Positions 10,634 to 18,862 are shown, counted from the stretch's first letter. The stretch is DNA of 64,000 nucleotides from Cohnella algarum (GCF_016937515.1 NZ_JAFHKM010000002.1:4397001-4461000); one strand, 5' to 3'. Program-made: numbers and translations. Notes: a model not told the origin generated them from the sequence alone.

Positions 10634-11515
10634 GTGATTACTTGCGAAGGATTGGTCAAAATTTACAAGGCGGACGATCTCGAGGTCGTCGCGCTGCAGG
10701 GGCTGAATTTGGCCGTCGCCCCGGGCGAAATGATGGCCATCATCGGCAACAGCGGAAGCGGCAAGTCGACGCTGCTGAACATTTTGGGCGGCCTCGACCG
10801 CCCTTCGGCGGGCCAGGTGACCGTCGGCCCATGGAACCTGCTCAAGGCGAGCGACGACGATCTCGTGAAATACAAGCGGGAGACGGTCGGCTTTATCTGG
10901 CAGAACAACGCGCGCAATCTGCTGCCCTTTCTGACCGCGCTGGAAAACGTCGAGATGCCGATGATGTTTTCCGGCAAGCTGGACCGGGCTTACGCCAAGC
11001 AACTGCTGGAGTGGGTAGGTCTGAAGGAGCGCATGCACAACAAGCTCACCCAGCTGTCGGGCGGCGAGCAGCAGCGCGTGGCAATCGCGATTTCTTTGGC
11101 CAACAAGCCGCAGCTGCTGCTGGCCGACGAGCCGACGGGATCCGTCGACACGCGGACGTCGGATCTCATCATGGACATTTTCCGGCGATTCAACCGGGAG
11201 CTGGGGTTGACGATCGTCATCGTTACCCACGATCTGTCGCTGGCGAGCAAGGTCGACCGCGTCGTGGCCATCCGCGACGGCCTGACGAGCACCGAATTTA
11301 TCAAGCGGAATCCGAATTTGGACGACGCGCCTCCTCTCGGAGGGGGGTTGAACGAAGAACACGAAGCCTTTGTCGTCGTGGACCGCGTAGGACGGCTGCA
11401 AATTCCGAAGGAGTATTTGCAAGCCCTGGAAATCGGCGACAAGGCGAGCATGGAGTTTGACGGGGAACAAATTGTCATCAAAGCACCGAAACCGATCGAG
11501 GAGGAACCCGCATGA
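10634..11515 (+). CDS. ABC ATP-binding protein fused to a C-terminal AbrB/MazE-like domain
   Basis: This is the second ATPase of the operon, started by GTG 10634. The first 230 residues are a standard MacB-type ATPase: Walker A GNSGSGKST, signature LSGGEQQR near residue 141, Walker B LLLADEPT and H-loop VTHD. After a short linker, residues about 244-285 read VVVDRVGRLQIPKEY then LEIGDKASMEFDGE then IVIKAP, matching the swapped-hairpin AbrB/SpoVT pattern (VDxxGRxxIPxE, L-I-x-x-G-D, I-x-I-K). That fold normally binds DNA in AbrB, SpoVT and MazE; here it could dimerise, bind nucleic acid or regulate the ATPase. Its stop overlaps the start of the next gene by four bases (ATGA), showing coupling. 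Confidence 0.88.
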   Translation: MITCEGLVKIYKADDLEVVALQGLNLAVAPGEMMAIIGNSGSGKSTLLNILGGLDRPSAGQVTVGPWNLLKASDDDLVKYKRETVGFIWQNNARNLLPFLTALENVEMPMMFSGKLDRAYAKQLLEWVGLKERMHNKLTQLSGGEQQRVAIAISLANKPQLLLADEPTGSVDTRTSDLIMDIFRRFNRELGLTIVIVTHDLSLASKVDRVVAIRDGLTSTEFIKRNPNLDDAPPLGGGLNEEHEAFVVVDRVGRLQIPKEYLQALEIGDKASMEFDGEQIVIKAPKPIEEEPA

Positions 11516-13068
11516 AGAACAACCGATTTCGCAAGCTCGCGCTGGCCGGAATAAGCCTGACGCTAGCCGGCACTTTGCTCGCCGCTTGCAGCGGAGGCAA
11601 CGAGACCGACGACCCGAACAACCGCCGTACGCTGCGCATCGGGACGATGTACGGCAGCAGCCAGGACGAACAATATTTCCGCCAGCAATATACCGACCTG
11701 TTCGAATTTACGCACGGCAACATCGACATCGAAATCGTGCCGGCGATCGACTGGACCGAGACGCAGTTCGAGGAGCAAACCCCGGAAACGCAGCAGCCGG
11801 ATCCGCTGGAGAAGGTAAAGGAAATCATGACGGGGCCGAACCCGGTTGACGTCATGATTTTGAACGATTCGAGCATGCTGAGCACGATGGTGCAGGAAAA
11901 TCTGCTCAAGCCGCTCGATCCGCTGATGAAAGAAGACGAAATCGACACCGCCGAATACGTTCCGGCCGTCATCGAAGGCATCAAGGACCTGGGCGACGGC
12001 CAAAATCTGTACGCTCTCGCGCCGACGTACTCGCCTTCCGCGCTTTTTTATAATAAGAAGATGTTCAGCAACCTCGGCATCACCCCGCCGACGAACGGCA
12101 TGACGTGGGAAGAATTGTTCAACCTGGCGCGCCAACTGAAGACCGGCGAAGGCCAGGATGCGACGTTCGGGTTCACGTTCAACCAATGGGGCTACAGCAA
12201 CGGCTATTACGATCTGACCAGCTTCGCCGCGCCGCTGCAATTGAAAATGTTCGACGAAAAAGGCGAAACGATGACGATCAATACGCCGCAATGGAAAAAC
12301 GTATGGACGACGTACACCGATCTGTTCAAGGAAAAGGTGCTCCCGTCGCAGGAGGATCTCGTGTTCGAGCAGCCGGCGACCGACGGACCGTACCGCTACA
12401 ATCCTTACGAGCAGCAGCCGTTTTTCCGCGGCAAAGTCGCGATGGTCATCGGCTCGTACAGCATGATCAGCGAAATCGACACGTTCAACCGCAACGTAGA
12501 CAAGTTCGAAAACATGGAGGCGCTCGATTGGGATGTCGTGTCCGTGCCGACGTTCGCGGAAGCGCCCGGGATCAGCGGATATATTTATATGAATACGCTC
12601 GCCGCCATCAACTCGCAGGCTCCGAATCCGGACGACGCCTGGGAATTCGTCAAGTTCATGAACGGCAAGGAGTGGGGCAAGCTGCGGGCCCGCAGCAGCT
12701 ACGAGCTTCCGTCGCTGATCGAATACGCGAAGCCAAAGGAAGGCATGAGCTACAACATGGAAGCCTTCACGACGACGAAGCCGATTCCGCAGCAAAATTT
12801 GGCGGTCTACACGAAACTGTATCAGGAACGTCCGAATTTGAACCTGATCGATTCGCTCGCCAATACCCAGTACAACAAAGTCGTCAACGGCGAAATGTCG
12901 GTAGAGGAAGCGCTCGCCGAATTCGAGACGAAGGGGAACGAACTGCTGCAGAAAATCAAGCTGACGCCGAACGGTCCGATCGAAGGCGTCAACGACGACG
13001 TGTACGGCGGAGGAGGCGGTCCGATTCTTTACGACTCGGCTACGTCTGCCGCGGTTGCAGTCGGCTGA
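11512..13068 (+). CDS. Extracellular solute-binding lipoprotein 1
   Basis: This is a 518-residue lipoprotein with a signal peptide and lipobox LLAAC (Cys26), followed by a family-1-type solute-binding fold of the kind used for sugars and oligosaccharides. The mature N terminus DDPNNRRTLRIG is shared almost exactly with the downstream paralog at 13154, as are the GPNPVDV and FYNK segments. It is translationally coupled to the ATPase-AbrB gene. Solute-binding proteins normally serve importers, yet this operon encodes an FtsX-type permease with an adaptor and no importer-type permease. The pair may therefore act as ligand sensors or substrate carriers for the export-type machine. A terminator-like hairpin follows the gene. 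Confidence 0.85.
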   Translation: MKNNRFRKLALAGISLTLAGTLLAACSGGNETDDPNNRRTLRIGTMYGSSQDEQYFRQQYTDLFEFTHGNIDIEIVPAIDWTETQFEEQTPETQQPDPLEKVKEIMTGPNPVDVMILNDSSMLSTMVQENLLKPLDPLMKEDEIDTAEYVPAVIEGIKDLGDGQNLYALAPTYSPSALFYNKKMFSNLGITPPTNGMTWEELFNLARQLKTGEGQDATFGFTFNQWGYSNGYYDLTSFAAPLQLKMFDEKGETMTINTPQWKNVWTTYTDLFKEKVLPSQEDLVFEQPATDGPYRYNPYEQQPFFRGKVAMVIGSYSMISEIDTFNRNVDKFENMEALDWDVVSVPTFAEAPGISGYIYMNTLAAINSQAPNPDDAWEFVKFMNGKEWGKLRARSSYELPSLIEYAKPKEGMSYNMEAFTTTKPIPQQNLAVYTKLYQERPNLNLIDSLANTQYNKVVNGEMSVEEALAEFETKGNELLQKIKLTPNGPIEGVNDDVYGGGGGPILYDSATSAAVAVG

Positions 13069-13089
13069 CGCAACAGGGTAGCGAAACGT

Positions 13090-13131
13090 CGCCGCGCAGT
13101 CAACCGACGGGGCGGTCTGCGCGGCGTTTTT
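13090..13131 (+). terminator. Terminator/attenuator between the two solute-binding genes
   Basis: A perfect ten-base stem (CGCCGCGCAG and its complement) with a 17-base loop is followed by five T residues, 22 bases after the first lipoprotein gene. It would reduce read-through into the second. Confidence 0.8.
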
Positions 13132-13153
13132 ACAAGGATAAGGGGGAATTTTC

Positions 13154-14701
13154 TTGCGCTCATTTCTTCGATTACATACGTTGAAGTCGCTGTCCGTCGT
13201 GCTCGTTTTGTCCGTCGTCGCCGCTCTCGCCGCCGCGTGCAGCGGAGGAGACGCGTCAGACGATCCGAACAATCGCCGCACGCTGCGCATCGGCATGGTT
13301 TCGGGCAGCCAGGACAGCGAATCCTATTACCGTCAGGAATACACGGATATGTTCGAACTATCCAAAGGGAACATCGACATCGAATTCCAATATGCGACCG
13401 ACTATTCGGAGATGATGTACGCTTCGGAAGAGGAGCAAAAGGAATTTCAGCAAATCGATACGTACGAACGGCTCAAGGAAATGCTGACGGGACCGAATCC
13501 GGTCGACGTGCTCGTCACCGATCAGGGAACGATGGGCCGGCTGATTCAGGATAATTTGCTCGTTTCGCTGGATTCGTACATCAAGAAAGACAAAGTGGAT
13601 TTGGAAGCGTTCGTGCCGTCCGTCATCGAAAGCATCCGGGAGGCGGGCAACAACCAGGTTTACGGGCTGACCTCTACGTTCAGCTCCAGCGTTTTGTTTT
13701 ACAACAAGACGTTGTTTTCGAAAGCGGGCGTCACTCCGCCGACCGACGGGATGACGTGGGACCAAATTTTCGACCTGGCCACTCAAATGAGCACGGGAGA
13801 GGGCGCCGAGCGGATATTCGGATTGACGTTGAACGACTGGAACTCCGAATTGAGCATGTACAGCGTCAATAACATCGTCGCCCCGCTGAAACTGAGGATG
13901 TTCGACGACAAGGCCGAGACGATGACGGTCAATACGCCGCAGTGGGAACGGGCCTGGGAGCGCCCGATCGAGCTGGCGCAGCAAAAAGTGATTCCGAGCG
14001 CGGAAGATTTCGTGGAGGAGATGCCCGCCGACGGCAACTACCGCTACAATCCGTATTCGAACCGTCCGTTCTTTACGAACCGCGTCGCCATGATGATCAG
14101 CAACAATTACCTGATCAACGAGCTCAAGACTTATAACGATAACGTAGACAAAATGGAAAATTACGAGCCCCTTGATTGGGATGTCGTCACCTACCCGGTG
14201 CTTCCGGAGATGCCGGAAGCGAGCAGCGGGATGTACCTGGGCGAAGTGATGGTGATCAACGCCAACGCGGCCAATGCGGACGATGCCTGGGAGTTCATCA
14301 AGTTCAGCACGAGCAAGGAAACGGCCAAATTCAAGGCAAGAAGCACGTACCAGATGAGCTCGCTGACCGAGTTCGTCAAGCCTCTCGACGGCATGGCCTA
14401 CAATATCGAGGCGTTCTACAAGCAAAAGCCGATTCCTTACGAGTATAATCAGGCCGAGCAAAGCCTTTATCGGGAACGCCCCAACCTGGGCTATATTCAG
14501 CAACTCGGCGACCAATCGTTCCAAAAGGCGGTCCGCGGCGATTTGGGCGTCAAGGAAGCGCTGCAGGAATGGCAGGAAAACGGCAACGAGCTGCTGCAGG
14601 AAATCAAGCAGAACCCGACCGGGGAGATCGATCTTACGCCTTATTTGGGCGATCAGGAAGCGATCCAGAGGGAAATGCTCCGTCGGGCGTCGGGAGGCTG
14701 A
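13154..14701 (+). CDS. Extracellular solute-binding lipoprotein 2 (paralog)
   Basis: This 515-residue paralog of the preceding gene has a signal peptide with a lipobox ending at Cys29 (ALAAAC), the shared mature start DDPNNRRTLRIG and the same solute-binding fold. The ligand-facing middle and C-terminal parts differ more, so the pair may bind different ligands. The start is TTG 13154, with AAGGGGGA six to seven bases upstream. It lies behind a terminator hairpin, so it is either expressed at a lower level through read-through or from a promoter I could not identify. No permease gene follows. The next feature downstream is a 54-residue hypothetical protein. Confidence 0.84.
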   Translation: MRSFLRLHTLKSLSVVLVLSVVAALAAACSGGDASDDPNNRRTLRIGMVSGSQDSESYYRQEYTDMFELSKGNIDIEFQYATDYSEMMYASEEEQKEFQQIDTYERLKEMLTGPNPVDVLVTDQGTMGRLIQDNLLVSLDSYIKKDKVDLEAFVPSVIESIREAGNNQVYGLTSTFSSSVLFYNKTLFSKAGVTPPTDGMTWDQIFDLATQMSTGEGAERIFGLTLNDWNSELSMYSVNNIVAPLKLRMFDDKAETMTVNTPQWERAWERPIELAQQKVIPSAEDFVEEMPADGNYRYNPYSNRPFFTNRVAMMISNNYLINELKTYNDNVDKMENYEPLDWDVVTYPVLPEMPEASSGMYLGEVMVINANAANADDAWEFIKFSTSKETAKFKARSTYQMSSLTEFVKPLDGMAYNIEAFYKQKPIPYEYNQAEQSLYRERPNLGYIQQLGDQSFQKAVRGDLGVKEALQEWQENGNELLQEIKQNPTGEIDLTPYLGDQEAIQREMLRRASGG

Positions 14702-14814
14702 TTTTCGGCTTTCCCGCTCTTCGGATCGTCCGTACGGCTAGCCCCTAAGAGTAGACCGAAGCGCGAAGGAGCATCCTAAAGCCTGGAGCTTATTCACCGG
14801 AAGGATGGCCAGCG

Positions 14815-14979
14815 ATGAATTGGGTCTATTGGTCGAGGCTGTACGACAGCAAGTTCCAGGCAGGCTGTCTCGTTCGCCGGATGGAGCACGACGGGTGGCT
14901 GTTCGGGATCGACATGCCGCGGGAAATCGAAGTGTTTCGATCGCGCAAAGGGAAGTACGGAGTTCGTTTTATGCCTTAG
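14815..14979 (+). CDS. Hypothetical small protein, 54 residues
   Basis: ATG 14815 follows a GGAAGGA ribosome site by about ten bases and opens a 54-codon frame beginning MNWVYWSRLYDSKFQ and ending KYGVRFMP. It is rich in aromatic and charged residues, has one Cys, and shows no signal peptide or TM helix. An overlapping longer frame from ATG 14805 runs through yycC and looks like a shadow. I do not recognise the family. Support is the ribosome site, the natural amino-acid composition and the fit between neighbours; a non-coding status cannot be excluded. Confidence 0.5.
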   Translation: MNWVYWSRLYDSKFQAGCLVRRMEHDGWLFGIDMPREIEVFRSRKGKYGVRFMP

Positions 14980-15069
14980 CCGCCAAGGCCGGATTCGCCG
15001 TTTGCCGCGAAGCCGGCCTTGGCAGCGTGAAGGGGTTGTGTTATCGTTTTAGAAGAAAGGGGCGGGAGC

Positions 15070-15237
15070 ATGCGAAGAATGCCGTTGACGGCGGAAACCG
15101 CGCAAAAGCTTGCCGAACATTTGAAGGTGCCGCTCGAGCATCTGATGCATATGCCGCAGCATATTTTGCTGCAGAAGTTGGCGGAAATGGCAAAGGCCGA
15201 TGCGGCCTCCGGCGGAAACGTCAAAAAGGAGGAATAG
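15070..15237 (+). CDS. yycC: YycC family small protein
   Basis: This 55-residue cytoplasmic protein contains the run EHLMHMPQHILLQKLAEM, which matches what I recall of the Bacillus YycC family (about 50 residues, with an MHMP-HIL core). Its function is unknown in the family. ATG 15070 is preceded by AGAAAGGGGCGGGAG. It lies between the hypothetical 54-residue gene and a tRNA cluster that has its own promoter. The assignment rests on the conserved core and the matching length. Confidence 0.68.
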   Translation: MRRMPLTAETAQKLAEHLKVPLEHLMHMPQHILLQKLAEMAKADAASGGNVKKEE

Positions 15238-15286
15238 CTCAAGCCGGAAGCGCGACGACTTTTTTTAACGGATTGTTATTTTTTCC

Positions 15287-15316
15287 TTGACTTATTCATT
15301 ACTCTTGTAGTATATT
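15287..15316 (+). promoter_or_regulatory. Sigma-A promoter of the fMet/Ile2 tRNA pair
   Basis: TTGACT (15287-15292), an 18-base spacer and TATATT (15311-15316) lie about 37 bases upstream of the first tRNA. Confidence 0.7.
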
Positions 15317-15352
15317 AATTCTTGTCGCTGTCGACAGATTGATGGTGAACGT

Positions 15353-15429
<77 letters not shown>

Positions 15430-15458
15430 AACTTAAACCTCAAACGGACTTCAGACGA

Positions 15459-15535
15459 GGGCCCTTAGCTCAGTTGGTTAGAGCGGTCGGCTCATAACCG
15501 ATTGGTCGGGGGTTCAAGTCCCTCAGGGCCCACCA
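15459..15535 (+). tRNA. tRNA-Ile2 (CAU, lysidine type)
   Basis: This 77-base cloverleaf has acceptor GGGCCCT, CAT anticodon in GGCTCATAACC, GGTTCAAGTCC T arm and encoded CCA. The acceptor and D arm resemble the Ile2 tRNAs whose C34 is converted to lysidine by TilS more than elongator tRNA-Met of Bacillus. Elongator Met is the alternative. Confidence 0.8.
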
Positions 15536-15693
15536 CTGAGGATGCAAGCAGCGATGCAAAGGCGAATGCGAATCGTCTCTACTTCCCAAGCCGGTTAACG
15601 GCATCAAGCGGAAGGAGGCGTTTTTTTGTTTGTGCGGGAAACGGGCGCGAACGGCGGAAAGTCGGGCGCGGAAAGCGGGCCAATGATAAAAAG

Positions 15694-15714
15694 AACGCCC
15701 CGAAGGGCGTTTTT
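15694..15714. terminator. Bidirectional terminator between tRNA pair and small minus-strand gene
   Basis: AACGCCC, a CGAA tetraloop and GGGCGTT are flanked by A-rich and T-rich sides, so it works on both strands. It ends the tRNA pair and also the small minus-strand gene at 15754. The rest of 15536-15690 shows no further feature. Confidence 0.8.
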
Positions 15715-15753
15715 GACAGGCTGCGTTGAATGCGGGAATTGCGAATTGAGAGA

Positions 15754-15855
15754 TTAGAGGGATAGCGGATTTCTGCGTCTCCGATGCTTGCAAATGATAA
15801 TCGCTTTTTGACCGGGGCGGAGTTTGACGACGATCGTTTTTCTCCTCAAAGACAT
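15754..15855 (-). CDS. Hypothetical basic micro-protein, 33 residues
   Basis: A 33-codon minus-strand frame starts at ATG 15855 eight bases after an AAGGTGGT ribosome site and ends before the bidirectional terminator. The product (core VVKLRPGQKAIIICKHRRRR) is very basic at its C terminus and has a short beta-like segment VVKLRPGQK. A TATACT sits just upstream on the same strand. The combination of ribosome site, possible -10 and terminator supports a real small gene of unknown role, perhaps a nucleic-acid binder. The region 15856-15990 holds no other gene that I can see. Confidence 0.45.
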   Translation of the reverse strand: MSLRRKTIVVKLRPGQKAIIICKHRRRRNPLSL

Positions 15856-15992
15856 CGTAAGCCACCACCTTTCAGCTTCATAGTATAGTTTATGATGGAA
15901 GAAGAGGATGGCTTGGACGAAATCATTCGCAGATTCCCCCATTCTTGCGCGCCCGCTCTGCCATTGCTGGGGGAAGCCGGCCCGCGATTTTG

Positions 15993-16021
15993 TTGACGCG
16001 TATGCCCGGACGTGGTAATAT
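15993..16021 (+). promoter_or_regulatory. Sigma-A promoter of tRNA-Leu
   Basis: TTGACG, a 17-base spacer and TAATAT are present. The tRNA begins about 80 bases downstream, leaving a 5' leader to be removed by RNase P. Confidence 0.65.
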
Positions 16022-16102
16022 GTAGAACGTTGATCGTTTTCGAATGGTCGATTTCGCGGTTGGCGGAATACGCGCCAATGCGCGCGGCAGCGCGATTTTC
16101 GC

Positions 16103-16191
16103 GCCGGGGTGGCGGAACAGGCAGACGCACAGGACTTAAAATCCTGGGGGTGGTGACACCCGTACGGGTTCGATTCCCGTCCTCGGCACCA
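16103..16191 (+). tRNA. tRNA-Leu (UAA)
   Basis: This is an 89-base class II tRNA with acceptor GCCGGGG, anticodon TAA in GGACTTAAAATCC, a long variable arm (GGGTGGTGACACCC) and encoded CCA. Confidence 0.95.
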
Positions 16192-16231
16192 TTTTTTTAA
16201 GGAGCACTCCTTAACATTTAACGCCAGTTGT

Positions 16232-16264
16232 CCTGTCCGGCTAAACGCCGAGGCAGGATTTTTT
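16232..16264 (+). terminator. Terminator after tRNA-Leu
   Basis: An imperfect hairpin (CCTG-CGGC paired with GCCG-CAGG, internal mismatch) is followed by TTTTTTG. Confidence 0.6.
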
Positions 16265-16369
16265 GTTTTCCGGGCGGAACCGCAAGGGGACTTCGCGGCG
16301 GTTTCACGGATGTCCGATAGATTGCTATAATAGAAGAGTTAACGACGACAGAAAATGGAGGAACGCAAG

Positions 16370-17092
16370 ATGGCGGCCGTATTCCGCAATGATTGGGGAC
16401 CGGTTCTCGAGCCGGAAATGGAGAAGCCGTACTATCGGGAGCTAAGGCGGCAATTGGCGGAGGAGTACAGGGACAGACGCATTTATCCGGATATGTATCA
16501 TATTTTTCAGGCGCTTCATCTGACGGCTTACGAGGACGTTAAGGTGGTCATTCTCGGGCAGGACCCGTACCACGGAGCCGGCCAAGCGCACGGGCTCAGC
16601 TTTTCGGTGATGCCGGGCGTGAAGACGCCTCCGTCGCTGCAGAACATTTACAAGGAGCTGCGGGACGATCTGGGTTGCGCGATTCCGAGCCACGGCTTTC
16701 TGGAGCATTGGGCCAGGCAGGGCGTGCTGCTGCTGAACGCGGTGCTGACGGTGCGCGAGGGCCAGCCGAATTCGCACAAAGGTCTCGGGTGGGAAAAGTT
16801 CACGGACGCGGTCATCGCGGCGCTCAACGAGCGAGAGAAGCCGATCGTGTTCATCCTGTGGGGAAGGCACGCGCAGGAAAAAGCGTCGTTCATCGACCGG
16901 TCGCGGCACCACGTCATCGCTTCGCCGCATCCGAGTCCGTTTTCGGCGCACAACGGATTTTTCGGCAGCCGTCCGTTTTCGCGAACAAACGCTTTTTTGC
17001 GGTCCGTCGGAGAATCCGAGATCGACTGGCAGATTCCGGAGGCGGACCGAGCCGCTGAAGGTCTTCGGGCGTCCGGAGGCGGAGCGCTTTGA
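16370..17092 (+). CDS. ung: Uracil-DNA glycosylase
   Basis: This family 1 uracil-DNA glycosylase removes uracil from DNA to start base excision repair. It carries the water-activating motif GQDPYH near residue 60 and the DNA minor-groove motif HPSPFSA near residue 185, and has the usual length of about 240 residues. ATG 16370 is chosen because GGAGG lies eight bases upstream; the ATG at 16355 overlaps that ribosome site. The gene stands alone between tRNA-Leu and tRNA-Val and shows no obvious regulation. Confidence 0.96.
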   Translation: MAAVFRNDWGPVLEPEMEKPYYRELRRQLAEEYRDRRIYPDMYHIFQALHLTAYEDVKVVILGQDPYHGAGQAHGLSFSVMPGVKTPPSLQNIYKELRDDLGCAIPSHGFLEHWARQGVLLLNAVLTVREGQPNSHKGLGWEKFTDAVIAALNEREKPIVFILWGRHAQEKASFIDRSRHHVIASPHPSPFSAHNGFFGSRPFSRTNAFLRSVGESEIDWQIPEADRAAEGLRASGGGAL

Positions 17093-17385
17093 CGAGAGGG
17101 AAGGGGGCGGGACATCATCGGCCCCTTGGCGAAGCGGAATACGGCGCAGACGTTAACGGAGTCGGGGAATCGCCGTCCATCCTTAATTAACGGCCTAAAA
17201 TGACCGACGCGGTTTGAAAAATGCGCCGACTTGCCGCGCATCTTTTTGCATAGCGGAGCCGCACGCGTTCCCGGCACGAGCGGTTTCGCTGTATAAGCGG
17301 CCAATCTTGCCGCAGGCGGGGAGAAGGGCTCGTAAAGCCTGTCCCGATGCTGCGCCGCCAACCGTCCCCTGTCGAGCCCAAGCAA
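17093..17385. other. Non-coding stretch, nothing recognised
   Basis: Between ung and the minus-strand tRNA-Val terminator I find no convincing gene. Short frames here lack ribosome sites or run into the tRNA. Confidence 0.6.
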
Positions 17386-17408
17386 AAAACCCCGCCAGCC
17401 GGCGGGGC
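17386..17408 (-). terminator. Terminator downstream of the first tRNA-Val
   Basis: On the minus strand, GCCCCGCC pairs with GGCGGGG around a short loop and is followed by six T residues, just beyond the CCA end of tRNA-Val. Confidence 0.85.
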
Positions 17409-17421
17409 TTCAAATGCGATA

Positions 17422-17497
17422 TGGTGATCTGAACAGGGATCGAACCTGTGACCCCCACCCTGTCAAGATGGTGCTCTCCCAGCTGAGCTATCAGATC
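17422..17497 (-). tRNA. tRNA-Val (GAC), copy 1
   Basis: This 76-base cloverleaf has acceptor GATCTGA, anticodon stem CCATC/GGTGG with loop TTGACAG (anticodon GAC) and encoded CCA. It is identical in sequence to the copy at 18357. Confidence 0.93.
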
Positions 17498-17577
17498 AAG
17501 AAGTGTTTCGACTTGATCTATTATAGCGGGATGCAGCCGGAATGTAAAGAGGGATCGGGAATTTTTTTTCGAATTCT

Positions 17578-18246
17578 TCAGCTTCGGTTGATTTGGCGCT
17601 GCTTGTCCCAAACGCGGTTGATCTGGTCGTGGATTCTCGCTTTTTCCTTCTCCAGCAGCTTGCTTTCGATCGTCTCCGCGCTGATGCCTTTCTCCTTGCC
17701 GATTTGCACGACGGATTTGCCCTTTTTAAGCTCTTCGATCAGCGCTTTCGGTTCCATGCCAAGCACTTGCGAGATGTCGTTCAACCGCTTCGCGCCCCGA
17801 AAGTGACGATGGTGCATGCCGCCTTTGCTGTCGACGAGCAGCCGCACTCGTTCCTCCATCTTCGATTTCCATTTGCCGGCTTCGTCTTCGGTAATCTGTC
17901 CGGCTTTGACCGCTTCGTTCAGCCTTTTCACATGCTGGCTGACGAGCAGATCGACGACCTTTTGTTTCGCAACGCCTTTGCTCGCGGCGACGTCCGCCAA
18001 CGATTTGCCGGCGGCCAGCTCGTTATGGAGCGTAGTCTCGTCGATTTTCAACAGCTTGAGCAGTTCTTCGTTCGGGACGGGACGAGGCGGATGGGCCATC
18101 CGCTTATGAATCGAAGAAACGGAGGGCGTCTCGGCCCGGACGGCTTCGGGGGACGGTTCGGCCGCGCCGGCGGCGGCGGGCAGGAGAAGCAGGAAAGCAA
18201 GCGTCAACAGCAGCGTACGGCTTGTCGTGGATTTTTTGTTCGGCAT
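17578..18246 (-). CDS. Secreted helical repeat protein of unknown function
   Basis: The 222-residue exported protein has a clear signal peptide (hydrophobic core then AAGAAE) and two related helical units, one around residues 62-120 (LLKIDETTLHNEL, then GKSLADVAASKGV) and one around residues 160-205 (VLGMEPKALIEEL, then GKSVVQIGKEKGI). Each unit has a leucine-rich helix, a GKS turn and a KG-I/V helix, resembling extracellular repeat proteins often found in Gram-positive bacteria; several His, Arg and Lys residues surround MHHRHFRG. No catalytic motif is visible. It is flanked on both sides by identical tRNA-Val genes on the same strand, so the three genes may share the tRNA promoter. I do not know its function. 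Confidence 0.75.
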   Translation of the reverse strand: MPNKKSTTSRTLLLTLAFLLLLPAAAGAAEPSPEAVRAETPSVSSIHKRMAHPPRPVPNEELLKLLKIDETTLHNELAAGKSLADVAASKGVAKQKVVDLLVSQHVKRLNEAVKAGQITEDEAGKWKSKMEERVRLLVDSKGGMHHRHFRGAKRLNDISQVLGMEPKALIEELKKGKSVVQIGKEKGISAETIESKLLEKEKARIHDQINRVWDKQRQINRS

Positions 18247-18313
18247 GTTGTCTTCACTCCTTCGTTAACCTATTGTTGGTACGATGGAGCATCTCTAAAC
18301 GGGTAACAAAAAG

Positions 18314-18342
18314 AAAAAAACCTTCCCGCGAATACGGGAAGG
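18314..18342 (-). terminator. Terminator after second tRNA-Val
   Basis: CCTTCCCG and CGGGAAGG form an eight-base stem that is followed on the minus strand by seven T residues. It separates the tRNA from the secreted-protein gene. Confidence 0.85.
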
Positions 18343-18356
18343 CTGGCTGTCGATTA

Positions 18357-18432
18357 TGGTGATCTGAACAGGGATCGAACCTGTGACCCCCACCCTGTCA
18401 AGATGGTGCTCTCCCAGCTGAGCTATCAGATC
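18357..18432 (-). tRNA. tRNA-Val (GAC), copy 2
   Basis: Its 76 bases are identical to the copy at 17422. It has GAC anticodon and encoded CCA and lies behind a consensus promoter. Confidence 0.93.
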
Positions 18433-18457
18433 ATACTATCTCGCAAGCACATTTTGT

Positions 18458-18486
18458 ATAATACCAACTTCGGAAAGCCGTGTCAA
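18458..18486 (-). promoter_or_regulatory. Consensus sigma-A promoter of tRNA-Val
   Basis: On the minus strand TTGACA (18481-18486), a 17-base spacer and TATTAT (18458-18463) are present, about 25 bases upstream of the tRNA. Confidence 0.85.
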
Positions 18487-18613
18487 CCGTTTGGGCGGGA
18501 ATTGTTTTGCACAAAGAACGCCAAATTTTCGCGGACGGAAAAAGTAAAAGTAATGAAGCTTTCGGACCGGCGTATGTATAAAATAAATGCCTTGGAACGG
18601 GAGGAACGGTCCG

Positions 18614-18784
18614 ATGGAGGAAGGCGTCATCCTGACGCTGGCGCTGCTCGCCATGTTCGGTCTGATCGGGGCGGTCATGCTGGCCGTCGCCCGCATGGTG
18701 CGCGAGGATTCGCTCAAACACGACCGGCGGTTCATTTGGACGATCAAGGACGATCCGGGCAAAAAAGGCGATCCGACGGATTAA
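18614..18784 (+). CDS. Small single-span membrane protein, 56 residues
   Basis: ATG 18614 lies nine bases after GGGAGGA. The product has a short acidic start, one TM helix (about residues 5-27, VILTLALLAMFGLIGAV) and a charged cytoplasmic tail ending KKGDPTD. I do not recognise the family. Good ribosome site and composition support coding. It may form a unit with the lipoprotein gene 80 bases downstream. Confidence 0.65.
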   Translation: MEEGVILTLALLAMFGLIGAVMLAVARMVREDSLKHDRRFIWTIKDDPGKKGDPTD

Positions 18785-18862
18785 GACCCGGATGCGGCGG
18801 GTATTCTGAGTAAAACGGAGCGACAGCGCAGCGTTCCGAATGAAAGGAAGGAGGCCGCCGCC

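Noticed and set aside
15470..15868. 132-codon minus-strand frame over tRNA-Ile2
   Set aside because: It overlaps the tRNA and the bidirectional terminator; the short 33-codon gene inside this region, in another frame, is better supported.
17195..17611. Minus-strand frame across tRNA-Val
   Set aside because: It runs through a tRNA and a terminator and has no ribosome site.
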